DNA from: Acidobacteriota bacterium
Lineage (GTDB): Bacteria > Acidobacteriota > Blastocatellia > Pyrinomonadales > Pyrinomonadaceae
Direction of reading: 5' to 3'
DNA length: 64,000 bases
NCBI GenBank assembly: GCA_019639135.1
Contig: JAHBSL010000014.1
Span: forward strand, 1 to 64,000
The notes beneath the pieces are model-generated. The model did not search any database. It saw only the letters and a program-made list of their open reading frames with translations, and was not told the DNA's origin. Within the stretch, counting starts at the first letter, position 1. Each line of letters opens with the position of its first letter. The position numbers were made by a program, and so were the translations under genes. This document shows, piece after piece, positions 8,471-16,560 of the stretch.

Positions 8471-9118
8471 TCAGGCAAAAGCAGCGGTCTGCCGCTCGGC
8501 CGCATCGGCACATTTGCAGGCGATCTCGGCCATTTCGCGTTGTACCGAGATTCCCTTATCTGCGTTATACCAACGCTGTAATTCTTCCAGGATCACCGGT
8601 TTATCGACGCCTTCGGCTCTGCGGCGATCGAAAAGCTCCTGCGCCGCAGCCGGTCGTGGTCCCCACGTTCCGAGAACCACGCGGGTCACGCGGTCGAGCA
8701 CGATGACCTTCGGTATCGAGCGTGTTCCGCGGGTCAGAAAGCGATCCATCAGTTCGGGGTTCTCGTCCCTCAGAATATATCGCGTCTCGATGTTGCCGGA
8801 CACTGCGGCAATCGTCTCGATCGCCGGGACGTTCTGCGCCGCGTCGCCGCACCAGCCATCTGTTATTACCAACCAGATCTGCCGGCCGCCGACCGACCGC
8901 AGCATCGCTGCCGCATCTTCATCAGCTGAAAGGGTTTTAAGCAGCCGCCGTACGCGGGCCTGATTGAGCCGCGTGAAATCGACGAGGGCCTGCAGTTGAT
9001 TCGGCCCCGTCGTGCGGTCTGCCTCGACAAGCGAATCGACGAGTCCGTTATACTCCGCAAAGCTCATTGAGCGACCCAAATATTCTTGTTCAATTATCTC
9101 AGTATTTGCGAATGACAT
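8471..9118 (-). CDS. Thioredoxin-fold protein with single-cysteine WCGD motif
   Basis: A 215-residue cytosolic thioredoxin-fold protein. An N-terminal helical part of about 75 residues (SFAEYNGLVDSLV, LNQARVRRLLKTL) precedes the thioredoxin domain. The active site reads TDGWCGDAAQNVP instead of WCGPC, so the second, resolving cysteine is missing, as in a known subgroup annotated only as thioredoxin family. The cis-proline region is GTRSIPKVIVLD. A one-cysteine site suggests mixed-disulfide chemistry, perhaps with a low-molecular-weight thiol. GAGGTGAT precedes the ATG. It heads the run of genes to nemA and lies downstream of a near-match to the Rrf2 palindrome. Confidence 0.85.
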   Translation of the reverse strand: MSFANTEIIEQEYLGRSMSFAEYNGLVDSLVEADRTTGPNQLQALVDFTRLNQARVRRLLKTLSADEDAAAMLRSVGGRQIWLVITDGWCGDAAQNVPAIETIAAVSGNIETRYILRDENPELMDRFLTRGTRSIPKVIVLDRVTRVVLGTWGPRPAAAQELFDRRRAEGVDKPVILEELQRWYNADKGISVQREMAEIACKCADAAERQTAAFA

Positions 9119-9151
9119 TTATCACCTCAAAGGTGCAGGTACTGGCGCGGC

Positions 9152-9289
9152 CTATTGAACAAGCCGGTTCAAAAGTTCAGCCGCTTTCAGGAACAAAGGA
9201 AATACCTTTGCGACCTCAGACGAAAGGTTCAGCACGACCGGTGCCGCCATCACTCTTTCGACCACGCACTGTAATGAACACCAAAACAT
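9152..9289 (-). CDS. Possible 45-residue small protein
   Basis: An uncharacterised small open frame beginning MFWCSLQCVVERV and ending KAAELLNRLVQ, with an amphipathic C-terminal half. An AAGGGG sequence lies about 10 nt before the ATG. It occupies the gap between rrf2 and the thioredoxin-like gene, downstream of the 9328-9346 palindrome. There is no family recognition; coding status is uncertain and it may be untranslated leader. Confidence 0.25.
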   Translation of the reverse strand: MFWCSLQCVVERVMAAPVVLNLSSEVAKVFPLFLKAAELLNRLVQ

Positions 9290-9327
9290 AAAAGAACTGC
9301 CCCTTGCTCGTTCAAAATTAACAATAC

Positions 9328-9346
9328 TGTAACCGTCTCTGATACA
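9328..9346. promoter_or_regulatory. Third, one-mismatch copy of the palindrome
   Basis: TGTAAC-N7-GATACA differs from the perfect repeat at 5409-5427 and 9796-9814 by one base. It lies downstream of the rrf2 stop and upstream of the thioredoxin-like/yceI/MDR/nemA series. A TTGACC box at 9352-9357 (minus strand) is near, but no convincing -10 was found at standard spacing, so the exact promoter is uncertain. Confidence 0.5.
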
Positions 9347-9363
9347 AATACGGTCAAAAAAAT

Positions 9364-9792
9364 TTAGGCCGTTGCTCCTTTTTCGACCATTTCAAACACA
9401 TCCGCCAGGGTATAGCCGGAAAGCGTTTCCGTGATCGTCCTGTCGATCCGTTTCTGCAAGTGGCAAAGCACCGCCTCGATGTTTCGCCCGACCGGGCAAT
9501 CCTTGTTCGGTTCCCGCGGATGAAGTGCAAAAACCTCGCCGCAGGCGACGGCCGAATAAACATCCGCTAGATTTATCTCGTTCGGGCATTTCGCCAGGCG
9601 GGTTCCGCCGTGTGCTCCCGACTGCGAGATAACTAGGTTCGCCTGAGCAAGCTGACCTAAGAGTCTTCGTATCACGACCGGATTCGTATTCACGCTGGCC
9701 GCGATGCAGTCAGATTTGACGTTCTCGTCCCGCGACGCCGCAAGCATCGAGAGAACGTGTACTGCCATTGAAAATTGGCTGTTAGCCGCCAT
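9364..9792 (-). CDS. Rrf2-family redox-type transcriptional regulator
   Basis: A dimeric winged-helix repressor of 142 residues. An N-terminal helix-turn-helix region (NVKSDCIAASVNTNPVVIRR) and wing (GAHGGTRLAKCP) are followed by the sensor region with PNKDCPVG. Cysteines fall at residues 29, 69, 84, 99 and 110 when numbered from the ATG at 9792; Cys29 and Cys99 match the placement of the redox cysteines of the YwnA/HypR branch, not the three-Cys iron-sulfur cluster of IscR/NsrR. A TTG at 9831 was rejected as start because it is the -35 box. The operator sits at its own promoter, implying autoregulation; trxA and probably the nemA operon are targets. Confidence 0.88.
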   Translation of the reverse strand: MAANSQFSMAVHVLSMLAASRDENVKSDCIAASVNTNPVVIRRLLGQLAQANLVISQSGAHGGTRLAKCPNEINLADVYSAVACGEVFALHPREPNKDCPVGRNIEAVLCHLQKRIDRTITETLSGYTLADVFEMVEKGATA

Positions 9793-9795
9793 ATC

Positions 9796-9831
9796 TGTAA
9801 CGATGTTAGTTACATTTGCTGAGTTTGTCAA
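9796..9831 (-). promoter_or_regulatory. rrf2 promoter with palindromic operator
   Basis: Minus-strand TTGACA (9826-9831) and TAACAT (9803-9808) are 17 nt apart. The perfect palindrome TGTAAC-N7-GTTACA (9796-9814) covers the -10 and the expected start of transcription. The ATG at 9792 would then lie only about 5 nt from the transcript 5' end, with no ribosome binding site, so the message is nearly leaderless. Confidence 0.75.
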
Positions 9832-9900
9832 GCGGTATTATTAAGTGCGAGGATAATGCGTTACCCGGTCGATGACCGGCAGCCTGTGGAAGCTAGTAAA

Positions 9901-10653
9901 ATGGGGATCAAAGACTACATTAAAAAGTTGATGCGGAATCACGGTTTAGCCGTCTTTCGGCTTCCCTCGGGAGCCGAGATCTACGAATCCGATGGTCTCG
10001 CCTCGATGCACGACCATAGTTTTCTCGACGATCCGCGCTTTCGTGCTGCCTATCAGCGAGGCGTGGCCGCGGGCGGCAATATAGCCTGGCACTGGCGTGT
10101 CCATATCGGGCTTTGGGCCGCCCGGACGGCCGCAAACCTGGATGGGGATTTTGTCGAGTGCGGCGTCAATCGCGGATTTCTTAGCTCCGCAATAATGAAA
10201 TATCTCGAATGGGATACGCTCGGGAAGACGTTCTATTTGCTCGATACATTTGAAGGCATTGATCCGAATCAAACGACCGAACAAGTGGAACGCGAGCGGA
10301 ACACAAAGCACATTGAAGAGGGTTTTTACGTTACCGATCTTGAAGCGGTGAAAAAGAACTTTGCCGAATGGAAGAACGTGAAGCTGATCAAGGGCGTGGT
10401 TCCGGATACTCTCTCCGAGATCGACTCCGAAAAGCTCGTATACCTGCACATCGATATGAACCACGCGGCTCCGGAGGTCGCGGCACTCCGCATGCTCTGG
10501 CCGCGGATGGCGAAGGCGGGCATCGTTCTGCTCGATGATTACGCTTACTTTGGTTATCGTCCGCAGAAAGAAGCGATGGACGCTCTTGGGCAGGAACTCG
10601 GCTTTGCTGTGGCATCTTTACCGACCGGGCAGGGCCTGATCATCAGGACCTGA
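9901..10653 (+). CDS. TylF/MycF-like class I methyltransferase
   Basis: A 250-residue S-adenosylmethionine-dependent methyltransferase-fold protein. The SAM-binding motif is DFVECGVNRGFLS; LLDTFEGID follows as motif II, and VYLHIDMNHAAPEVAALRMLWP with GIVLLDDYAYFGY are the TylF signature regions (metal-binding Asp residues). TylF/MycF enzymes methylate sugar hydroxyls in macrolides; distant homologues such as this one occur widely with unknown sugar substrates. The Met at 9901 (MGIKDYIKKL) is chosen because the frame to 9856 overlaps promoter-like DNA of the divergent rrf2 gene. Its 3' end overlaps the convergent GntR gene by 36 nt. Confidence 0.8.
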   Translation: MGIKDYIKKLMRNHGLAVFRLPSGAEIYESDGLASMHDHSFLDDPRFRAAYQRGVAAGGNIAWHWRVHIGLWAARTAANLDGDFVECGVNRGFLSSAIMKYLEWDTLGKTFYLLDTFEGIDPNQTTEQVERERNTKHIEEGFYVTDLEAVKKNFAEWKNVKLIKGVVPDTLSEIDSEKLVYLHIDMNHAAPEVAALRMLWPRMAKAGIVLLDDYAYFGYRPQKEAMDALGQELGFAVASLPTGQGLIIRT

Positions 10654-11541
10654 GGCCCGAAGAAACCCGCGGAGTTGGTCAAGGCTCTCGTCCGATATGA
10701 GCCTGAAGACACGCCGTCGATCGTCATTCCCGAGCATCGCCCCGGCCGCCGCATCGCAGATCACCACCGAGCACACAGCAAGGCCGCTCGCCCAATTCGC
10801 ATCGGACGCCGAACGAATGACGAGCGTTTCAATATCAATGCCGGCCGCGGCAAGATAGACCCTCGCGAATGCGGCAAAATCGTCCCAGAACGAGACGACA
10901 CCGATCAGTTCATCGCTCGCGGGCCGCCGTTCGCCGGAAAGCGCCTGGGTGATGGAATTTGCCCTGAGCCGAACGGCTCGGGCGTCGGCAGCCTCGTCGC
11001 CATCGAGCTTTTCAAATTCATCCGGCAATGCAGCGACGATGTTTCCTTCGCCAAGCCTCTCGGAAACTTCTGCGGGTTCCGAGCGCTCGACACCACAGCC
11101 GAGCGATTCGCCAAGCTCGAAAGCCAGAACCCGATACAGCCCATCGTTAGGCTCAAGCAGGTAAACGACGCCGGCCGAGGTTGCCGCCCATCGGCCGAAC
11201 GCCTCTGCGACCTTTGCAGGGCTGTGGCCCGAGCGGACGAGCATTGCCCCGAGTTCGGCAACGGCAGCTTCGAGCGAGGAGCTTCTTCCATTTTGCGATT
11301 CGGCGATATCTGCGACGAATGTCCCGCTTCCGCGCCGCAGTTCGATGTCTCCGGAGGCCGCGAGTTCCCGGTAAGCGGCGGTAACGGTGTTGGCGTGGAT
11401 GCCGAAGCGGCGTGCTACCTCGCGTGCGCTCGGCATACGGTCGCCGGGCCTCAAGTCGCCGGTCGCAATGCCGACGCGGACCTGCGTCACGATCTGCTCG
11501 TGGACGGTCACTTCCGAATTTTTCGTTATCCAGAACTTCAC
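10618..11541 (-). CDS. GntR-family transcriptional regulator with atypical effector domain
   Basis: A DNA-binding regulator of 307 residues. Residues 1-75 form a GntR winged helix of the YhcF/MocR N-terminal kind (VTVHEQIVTQVRVGIATGDLR, MPSAREVARRFGIHANTVT, GSGTFVAD). The rest (about 80-307) has neither the aminotransferase fold of MocR nor an obvious UTRA or FadR domain. The start is GTG at 11541; the seven Ts of a terminator for the upstream gene directly abut it, leaving no space for a ribosome binding site. It may be translated leaderless or from readthrough RNA. The effector and targets are unknown. Confidence 0.82.
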   Translation of the reverse strand: MKFWITKNSEVTVHEQIVTQVRVGIATGDLRPGDRMPSAREVARRFGIHANTVTAAYRELAASGDIELRRGSGTFVADIAESQNGRSSSLEAAVAELGAMLVRSGHSPAKVAEAFGRWAATSAGVVYLLEPNDGLYRVLAFELGESLGCGVERSEPAEVSERLGEGNIVAALPDEFEKLDGDEAADARAVRLRANSITQALSGERRPASDELIGVVSFWDDFAAFARVYLAAAGIDIETLVIRSASDANWASGLAVCSVVICDAAAGAMLGNDDRRRVFRLISDESLDQLRGFLRASGPDDQALPGR

Positions 11542-11571
11542 AAAAAAAGCCGGGTTAAATAATAACCCGGC
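11542..11571 (-). terminator. Terminator after the MltD-like gene, abutting the GntR start
   Basis: Perfect 8-bp stem GCCGGGTT/AACCCGGC (11549-11571, 7-nt loop) followed on the minus strand by seven Ts (11542-11548), an excellent Rho-independent terminator for the upstream transglycosylase gene. The T tract ends exactly at the GTG start codon of the GntR gene. Confidence 0.9.
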
Positions 11572-11597
11572 GGGATCAAAGGCGGAGGAGAAAAGTG

Positions 11598-13364
11598 TTA
11601 TTTGGTCGGGATCTTTATTTCACGGCCGGCTCCGAGGACCGAGTTCGGAAGAAGCCCGTTGATCTTTGCGACCTCGACCGCATTTGCGCCAACCCGCTGT
11701 GCGAGTTTAGTGACGGTATCGCCGGCCTGAGCCTTGACGATCGTGAACGCACTCGTCGCGGCGGCCTGCCGCTGCGAGGTCGGACGCGAATAGCTCGTTG
11801 CCTGAACGCGAGCGGCGTTGTTACCGCTGACCGGGACAAATACCTTGCCGGAAGGCACACGCATTCCTGGATTTGCTGCCATCAGTTCGGCAACGCTAAC
11901 GCCCGTCCGGTTCGAAATTGATTCCCACGTCTCACCGCGGACCGAATTCGCGAGCGACGTGTTGTTGATCTTCGTCGCCGGCAGCTTACGGAAAACGGCA
12001 ACCACTTCATTGGACTTGCCCGGCGGCACGTTAACGATGTACGGCTCCGGCGGGGTCGAGTTCGTCCGCAGGTGCGGGTTCAGGTAGCGAAGATACTGCA
12101 CCGTCGTATCCGAAGCCTGTGCGATCAGACCGAGGTTCGTCGAGGGCGGAACGCGGACGCGGTCGTACCGCAGCGGCGGAGCAGGACGCACGTGGCCAAA
12201 GCCGTATTGCGTCGGGTTGTTCGCGATCAGGATCGTCGCCAAAATGTTGGGGACGTAGTTTCGCGTCTCGCGCGGAAGGAACGGATAGGCCGCCCAGAAA
12301 TTTGCCGAGCCTGCACGGCGGATCGCGCGGTCAACGTTGCCCTCGCCGCAGTTGTATGCTGCCAACGCGAGTTCCCAATTGTTGTAACGGTTGAAAAGGA
12401 ATCGCAGATAGCGGGCCGAAGCACGTGTCGCTTCATCAAAGCTGTTTCGCTCGTCAACGTGAGCCGTCCGGCGAAGCCCGAAGCGGGCACCAGTTCCGGG
12501 AATGAACTGCCAGAGCCCCGAAGCGGCCATGTGCGACATCGCACTCGGCTTCCATGCACTTTCTACCTGGCCAAGCCAGGCAACATTCTCCGGGATTCCC
12601 TCTTGCCGGAAAATCATACGCGCCATCGACATGAACATACCCGAGCGATAGAGGCCGACCTCCATCGTCCGGCGTCCACGGCCGCGATAGTAGTTTATAT
12701 ACTGCTGGATCATCGGGTGCACCTGGAATGAAAATCCAAGCGACCGGTTCGAGACCGCGTACTGAATATATTGATACTGCTGGGAAGCCTCAGGGTTTCC
12801 TTCGATCTCAAGCTCTTCGGGAAGCAGTTCGAGCTTTGAAAGCTCGTCGAGCGGCGAAGGCTCGAACTCCTGCGAGTTGAATCCGACGAGTTCGTCGTTC
12901 GGTGCCTGCGACTGAGCCACCGACGCGTCGGCAGTCTTCGTTTGTGCAACGAGTGCAGTCACCTCATCCGCCAGCCCAAGATCGACCTCGTTCCACTGCC
13001 AGCCGCAGCTTGCGGCGAGGCTCCGGATCTGCGGCTGCTTCGCGGCCGTCGGAAACTCAATGCGATAAACGGTTTCGAGGAGTTGGTTGTAACAGGTCTG
13101 GAGGCGCCCGTCGGTTTGAATATTTATTGCAGATGAAAGAAAGACCTCGACAGACTTATCGAAATTCAGGCCCGAATCCTGCCGGCGGTTGGCCTTTAGA
13201 GCCGTGAGCCCATCACGGAAGTGCTTGCCTGAATCCTCCAGAACCTTATTTACCGCTTCCCTGGCGTTCTGGACCTCGCGGGTCTGCTGGGCGTTTGCCT
13301 CGATACCCGCCACTGCTCCTATCGCAAAAATAAAAAGGAGCGATCGTGAAATAAATGAATGCAT
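11598..13364 (-). CDS. MltD-like lytic transglycosylase with LysM domains
   Basis: Periplasmic muramidase-type enzyme that cleaves peptidoglycan to 1,6-anhydromuramyl products. A signal peptide (FISRSLLFIFAIGAVAGIEA, then NAQQ) is followed by an alpha-helical region of about 170 residues, then the SLT domain: catalytic Glu in GQVESAWKPSAMS (near residue 267), ASGLWQFIPGTGARFGL, and LALAAYNCGEGNVDRAI. Two C-terminal LysM peptidoglycan-binding segments follow (VRGETWESISNRTGVSVAEL and AQAGDTVTKLAQRVGANAVE). The 588-residue length is usual for MltD-like proteins with LysM repeats. ATG at 13364 is preferred to the TTG before it. Confidence 0.93.
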   Translation of the reverse strand: MHSFISRSLLFIFAIGAVAGIEANAQQTREVQNAREAVNKVLEDSGKHFRDGLTALKANRRQDSGLNFDKSVEVFLSSAINIQTDGRLQTCYNQLLETVYRIEFPTAAKQPQIRSLAASCGWQWNEVDLGLADEVTALVAQTKTADASVAQSQAPNDELVGFNSQEFEPSPLDELSKLELLPEELEIEGNPEASQQYQYIQYAVSNRSLGFSFQVHPMIQQYINYYRGRGRRTMEVGLYRSGMFMSMARMIFRQEGIPENVAWLGQVESAWKPSAMSHMAASGLWQFIPGTGARFGLRRTAHVDERNSFDEATRASARYLRFLFNRYNNWELALAAYNCGEGNVDRAIRRAGSANFWAAYPFLPRETRNYVPNILATILIANNPTQYGFGHVRPAPPLRYDRVRVPPSTNLGLIAQASDTTVQYLRYLNPHLRTNSTPPEPYIVNVPPGKSNEVVAVFRKLPATKINNTSLANSVRGETWESISNRTGVSVAELMAANPGMRVPSGKVFVPVSGNNAARVQATSYSRPTSQRQAAATSAFTIVKAQAGDTVTKLAQRVGANAVEVAKINGLLPNSVLGAGREIKIPTK

Positions 13365-13554
13365 CAATAATTCTCGTTCCCAAAATACCGGCCAGGCCGG
13401 GCGTCAATAAATTAAAACGCGGAAAGGATGAAAAAGTTCCGAACGCCTGCTGTTTGCAGGCACACTTTTCCTCAGCTTGAAAGTTACCACAATAGCCCGC
13501 CGGGGTCAACGCACTGTTAAACATCGACGAACAGTCGAAGCGCTGGCGATCGGC

Positions 13555-15963
13555 CTATTTTCTGGCTGCAGCCTTTCTTGGCCGAAGGGCATTTTCGAAC
13601 ACATCCATCACGTTCTCAACAAAAATGAACTTGAGGTCCCGCATAACCTCTTCGGGCATATCTATCAGGTCCCGACGATTGGGTTCCGGCAGGATGACCG
13701 TCTTGATCTTCGCCCGGCGTGCCGCGAGCAATTTTTCTTTGACTCCGCCGATAGGCAAAACGTTGCCGCGAAGCGTTATCTCGCCCGTCATCGCGAAGTC
13801 CTTCCGGACCGGCCGCTGGGCAAGAACGGAGACCATTGCCGTCGCCATCGTGATACCGGCACTCGGCCCGTCCTTCGGGATCGCACCTTCGGGAAGGTGG
13901 ATGTGCAGGTCGTAATTCTCGAAATCGTTCTCGTCTATCCCGAGCTCACCGGCCCTGGCTTTTGCAAACGAGAACGCAGCCTGTGCCGATTCCTGCATCA
14001 CTTCGCCGATCTGTCCGGTCAACTGAAGTTTGCCTTTGCCTTTTGTCTTTATTGCCTCGATGAACAAGATATCCCCGCCGACCGCCGTCCACGCAAGGCC
14101 GGTAACGATGCCTATGTGGTCGCGTTTCAGCGCCGTTTCGACAAAGATCTTCGGCACCCGCAGATAGTTCGAGAGATTCTCGACCGTCAGCCTTCCCGGT
14201 TTGAACCGCCGCTCGCTCTCGGCCTTTGACCGGGCGACCTTGCGGCAGATCTTCCCGATCTCACGCTCAAGCTGGCGAAGCCCGGCTTCCTGCGTATATT
14301 CGCCGATTATCTTTGCCAGTGCCCGTTTGTCGATCGAAAGGTCCTTCGGTTCGAGTCCGTTCTCCGCTATCTGTTTCGGTATCAGGTGGCGACGTGAGAT
14401 CTCGATCTTCTCTTCGAGCGTGTAGCCCGAAAGCTGGATCGTCTCCATGCGGTCGCGAAGAGCCGGCTGGATCGTATCGAGCACGTTCGCCGTCGTCATG
14501 AACATCACGTTCGAGAGGTCGAAGGTCACGCCCAAATAATTATCGCGGAAGGCGAAGTTCTGTTCCGGGTCAAGCACCTCGAGCAAAGCGCTCGATGGGT
14601 CGCCGCGAAAATCGGCTCCGACCTTGTCGATCTCGTCGAGCATTATCAGCGGATTGCTCGTCCCGGCCTGCTGCAGTGCCTGGATGATCCTTCCCGGCAT
14701 CGCCCCAACGTAGGTTCGGCGGTGGCCTCGTATCTCTGCTTCATCGTGCAGGCCGCCGAGCGAAAGCCGCACGAATTTGCGGTCGAGTGCCCTCGCGACC
14801 GAACGTCCAAGCGAGGTCTTACCGACTCCCGGAGGCCCGACGAGGCAGAGGATCGCCCCTTTCGGCTTCTCCATCAGCTTACGGACCGCAAGCGCCTCGA
14901 TAATCCGTTCCTTGACGCGCTCAAGCCCGAAATGGTCTTCGTCGAGTATTTTCTCGGCCTTTCTGAGATTTAGATTGTCTTTCGACTGGACCGACCACGG
15001 CAGGTCGGTCATTATGTCCAGCCAATTTCGGAGCGTCGCCGTCTCGGCCGTGTCCGGATGCATCCGTTCGAGCTTCTTGAGTTGTCGAAGGGCTTCCTCC
15101 TCGGCGTGCTCGGGCATCTTTGCCTTCGCTATCTTCTCGCGATACTGCTCGATCTCCTCGAACAGCTCATTTCCCTCGCCAAGTTCGGACTGGATCGCCT
15201 TAAGCTGCTGGCGCAGGAAAAACTCACGCTGCGAGCGGTCGATGTCGGCCCGGGCTTGGGTATTGATCTCCTGTTGAACGGTCAGGACATCGATCTCTTT
15301 GCCTAGCAGTTCGTTGACCCGACGAAGGCGCTCGACCGGGTCAAAAATGTCGAGTATGCTTTGTGCGTCCTCGACCTTAAGATCCAGGTTTGATGAACAC
15401 AGGTCAGACAGCCGGCCTGCATCTTCGAGATTTGCAATGATCGCAAGCACCTCGGGCGAGATGTTCTTTCCAAGGCTCGCGGCACGCTCCATCGAACCGC
15501 GGACGTTGCGGACGAGAGCCTCGACCTCAAGCGAATTCTCAGGGGCAAGCGGTTCGGAAACGGGCGTGATCCGTGCCTGAACATAAGCCCCCGACGAATC
15601 TATCGAATCGATAAGCGTACGCGAAAGCCCCTGGATCAAAATGCGGATGCGGCCGTCCGGCAGCTTGAGCATCCGCATGATTATCGCGACCGTACCTGTG
15701 GTGAAAAGGTCGCTCTGTTCCGGGTCCTCTTTGTTCACATCCCGCTGCGAAACAAGCACGATCATCCGGTTCTCTTTCAGGGCCTCTTCGACCGCCATTA
15801 TCGATTTGTCCCGCGAAACGAAGAGCGGAACGATCATGAAGGGATAAATAACAATGTCCCGAAGCGGAAGCACTGGAAGTTCCGACGGGATCTGCATCAT
15901 CGGCTCGATGGCATCATTTTCGCCGATGGAAATCGGGAATTCTTCGATCTCAACCATAAGCAT
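13555..15963 (-). CDS. lon: ATP-dependent protease Lon
   Basis: Cytosolic AAA+ serine protease that degrades misfolded and regulatory proteins. The order is complete: N-terminal substrate domain ([20 protein letters not shown]), helical linker, Walker [11 protein letters not shown] near residue 375, Walker [11 protein letters not shown], and the C-terminal protease domain with catalytic Ser in [11 protein letters not shown] (about residue 698) and Lys in [13 protein letters not shown] (about 739). At 802 residues it is a standard LonA. A second in-frame ATG at 15957 is possible, and neither has a strong ribosome site. Confidence 0.97.
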   Translation of the reverse strand: MLMVEIEEFPISIGENDAIEPMMQIPSELPVLPLRDIVIYPFMIVPLFVSRDKSIMAVEEALKENRMIVLVSQRDVNKEDPEQSDLFTTGTVAIIMRMLKLPDGRIRILIQGLSRTLIDSIDSSGAYVQARITPVSEPLAPENSLEVEALVRNVRGSMERAASLGKNISPEVLAIIANLEDAGRLSDLCSSNLDLKVEDAQSILDIFDPVERLRRVNELLGKEIDVLTVQQEINTQARADIDRSQREFFLRQQLKAIQSELGEGNELFEEIEQYREKIAKAKMPEHAEEEALRQLKKLERMHPDTAETATLRNWLDIMTDLPWSVQSKDNLNLRKAEKILDEDHFGLERVKERIIEALAVRKLMEKPKGAILCLVGPPGVGKTSLGRSVARALDRKFVRLSLGGLHDEAEIRGHRRTYVGAMPGRIIQALQQAGTSNPLIMLDEIDKVGADFRGDPSSALLEVLDPEQNFAFRDNYLGVTFDLSNVMFMTTANVLDTIQPALRDRMETIQLSGYTLEEKIEISRRHLIPKQIAENGLEPKDLSIDKRALAKIIGEYTQEAGLRQLEREIGKICRKVARSKAESERRFKPGRLTVENLSNYLRVPKIFVETALKRDHIGIVTGLAWTAVGGDILFIEAIKTKGKGKLQLTGQIGEVMQESAQAAFSFAKARAGELGIDENDFENYDLHIHLPEGAIPKDGPSAGITMATAMVSVLAQRPVRKDFAMTGEITLRGNVLPIGGVKEKLLAARRAKIKTVILPEPNRRDLIDMPEEVMRDLKFIFVENVMDVFENALRPRKAAARK

Positions 15964-15987
15964 TAATGTTACGCGGTGGCCGCCTAA

Positions 15988-16032
15988 AGGGCAACGACAA
16001 ACGGCTTCCGGTCGCCGCCGAAAGCCGTCTTA
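15988..16032 (-). terminator. Hairpin between nrdR and lon
   Basis: An inverted repeat with ACGGCTT and AAGCCGT arms around a GC-rich loop lies after the nrdR stop on the minus strand and is followed by TTTGTCGTT. It is a moderate Rho-independent terminator candidate, so lon may be transcribed separately. Confidence 0.5.
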
Positions 16033-16053
16033 ACGACACCAATGTCCGGAAGA

Positions 16054-16554
16054 TTACTTCTTTTTTTTCTTCTTCACTGCGGCGGGAGCGGTCGAAATTT
16101 CTCGCGATTGGACGAGGTTCTTGAGCTCGGTCATAAAAGCCGTTACATCCTCAAATTCAAGATAAACAGAAGCAAAGCGGACGTAAGCCACCTTGTCTAG
16201 TTCCTTAAGCCGCCGCATTATCAGCTTGCCGATCTCGTTCGTTGAAAGTTCACGCTCAGGAGCATCCTGCACCTTTCGCTCGGCTTCGTTAACGATCGCC
16301 TCTAGCTGGAGCGTCGAGACCGGTCGCTTTTCGCAGGCCCGCAAGAGCCCCGACATAACCTTATTGCGGTCAAAGGCTTCGCGCTTGCCGTCCTTCTTGA
16401 CCACCATGAACGGGATCTCGTCTATACGTTCATAGGAAGTGAAGCGACGGCCGCACTTAAGGCATTCACGCCGGCGGCGGATCAGGTCGCCATCCTTCGC
16501 CTCGCGAGAATCGACAACTTTGTCTTTAAGATGGTCGCAATATGGGCACCGCAT
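16054..16554 (-). CDS. nrdR: Transcriptional repressor NrdR
   Basis: Nucleotide-responsive repressor of ribonucleotide reductase genes. The N-terminal zinc ribbon has Cys at 3 and 6 (MRCPYCDH) and a second CxxC pair (ECLKCGRRF), followed by the ATP-cone ([22 protein letters not shown]) that senses ATP/dATP. Length is 166 residues, typical apart from a C-terminal run of six lysines encoded by an A-rich tract next to the stop. The flippase-like gene ends 6 nt upstream, so the two are likely co-transcribed. No ribonucleotide reductase gene is in the window. Confidence 0.97.
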   Translation of the reverse strand: MRCPYCDHLKDKVVDSREAKDGDLIRRRRECLKCGRRFTSYERIDEIPFMVVKKDGKREAFDRNKVMSGLLRACEKRPVSTLQLEAIVNEAERKVQDAPERELSTNEIGKLIMRRLKELDKVAYVRFASVYLEFEDVTAFMTELKNLVQSREISTAPAAVKKKKKK

Positions 16555-16560
16555 CTTTAG

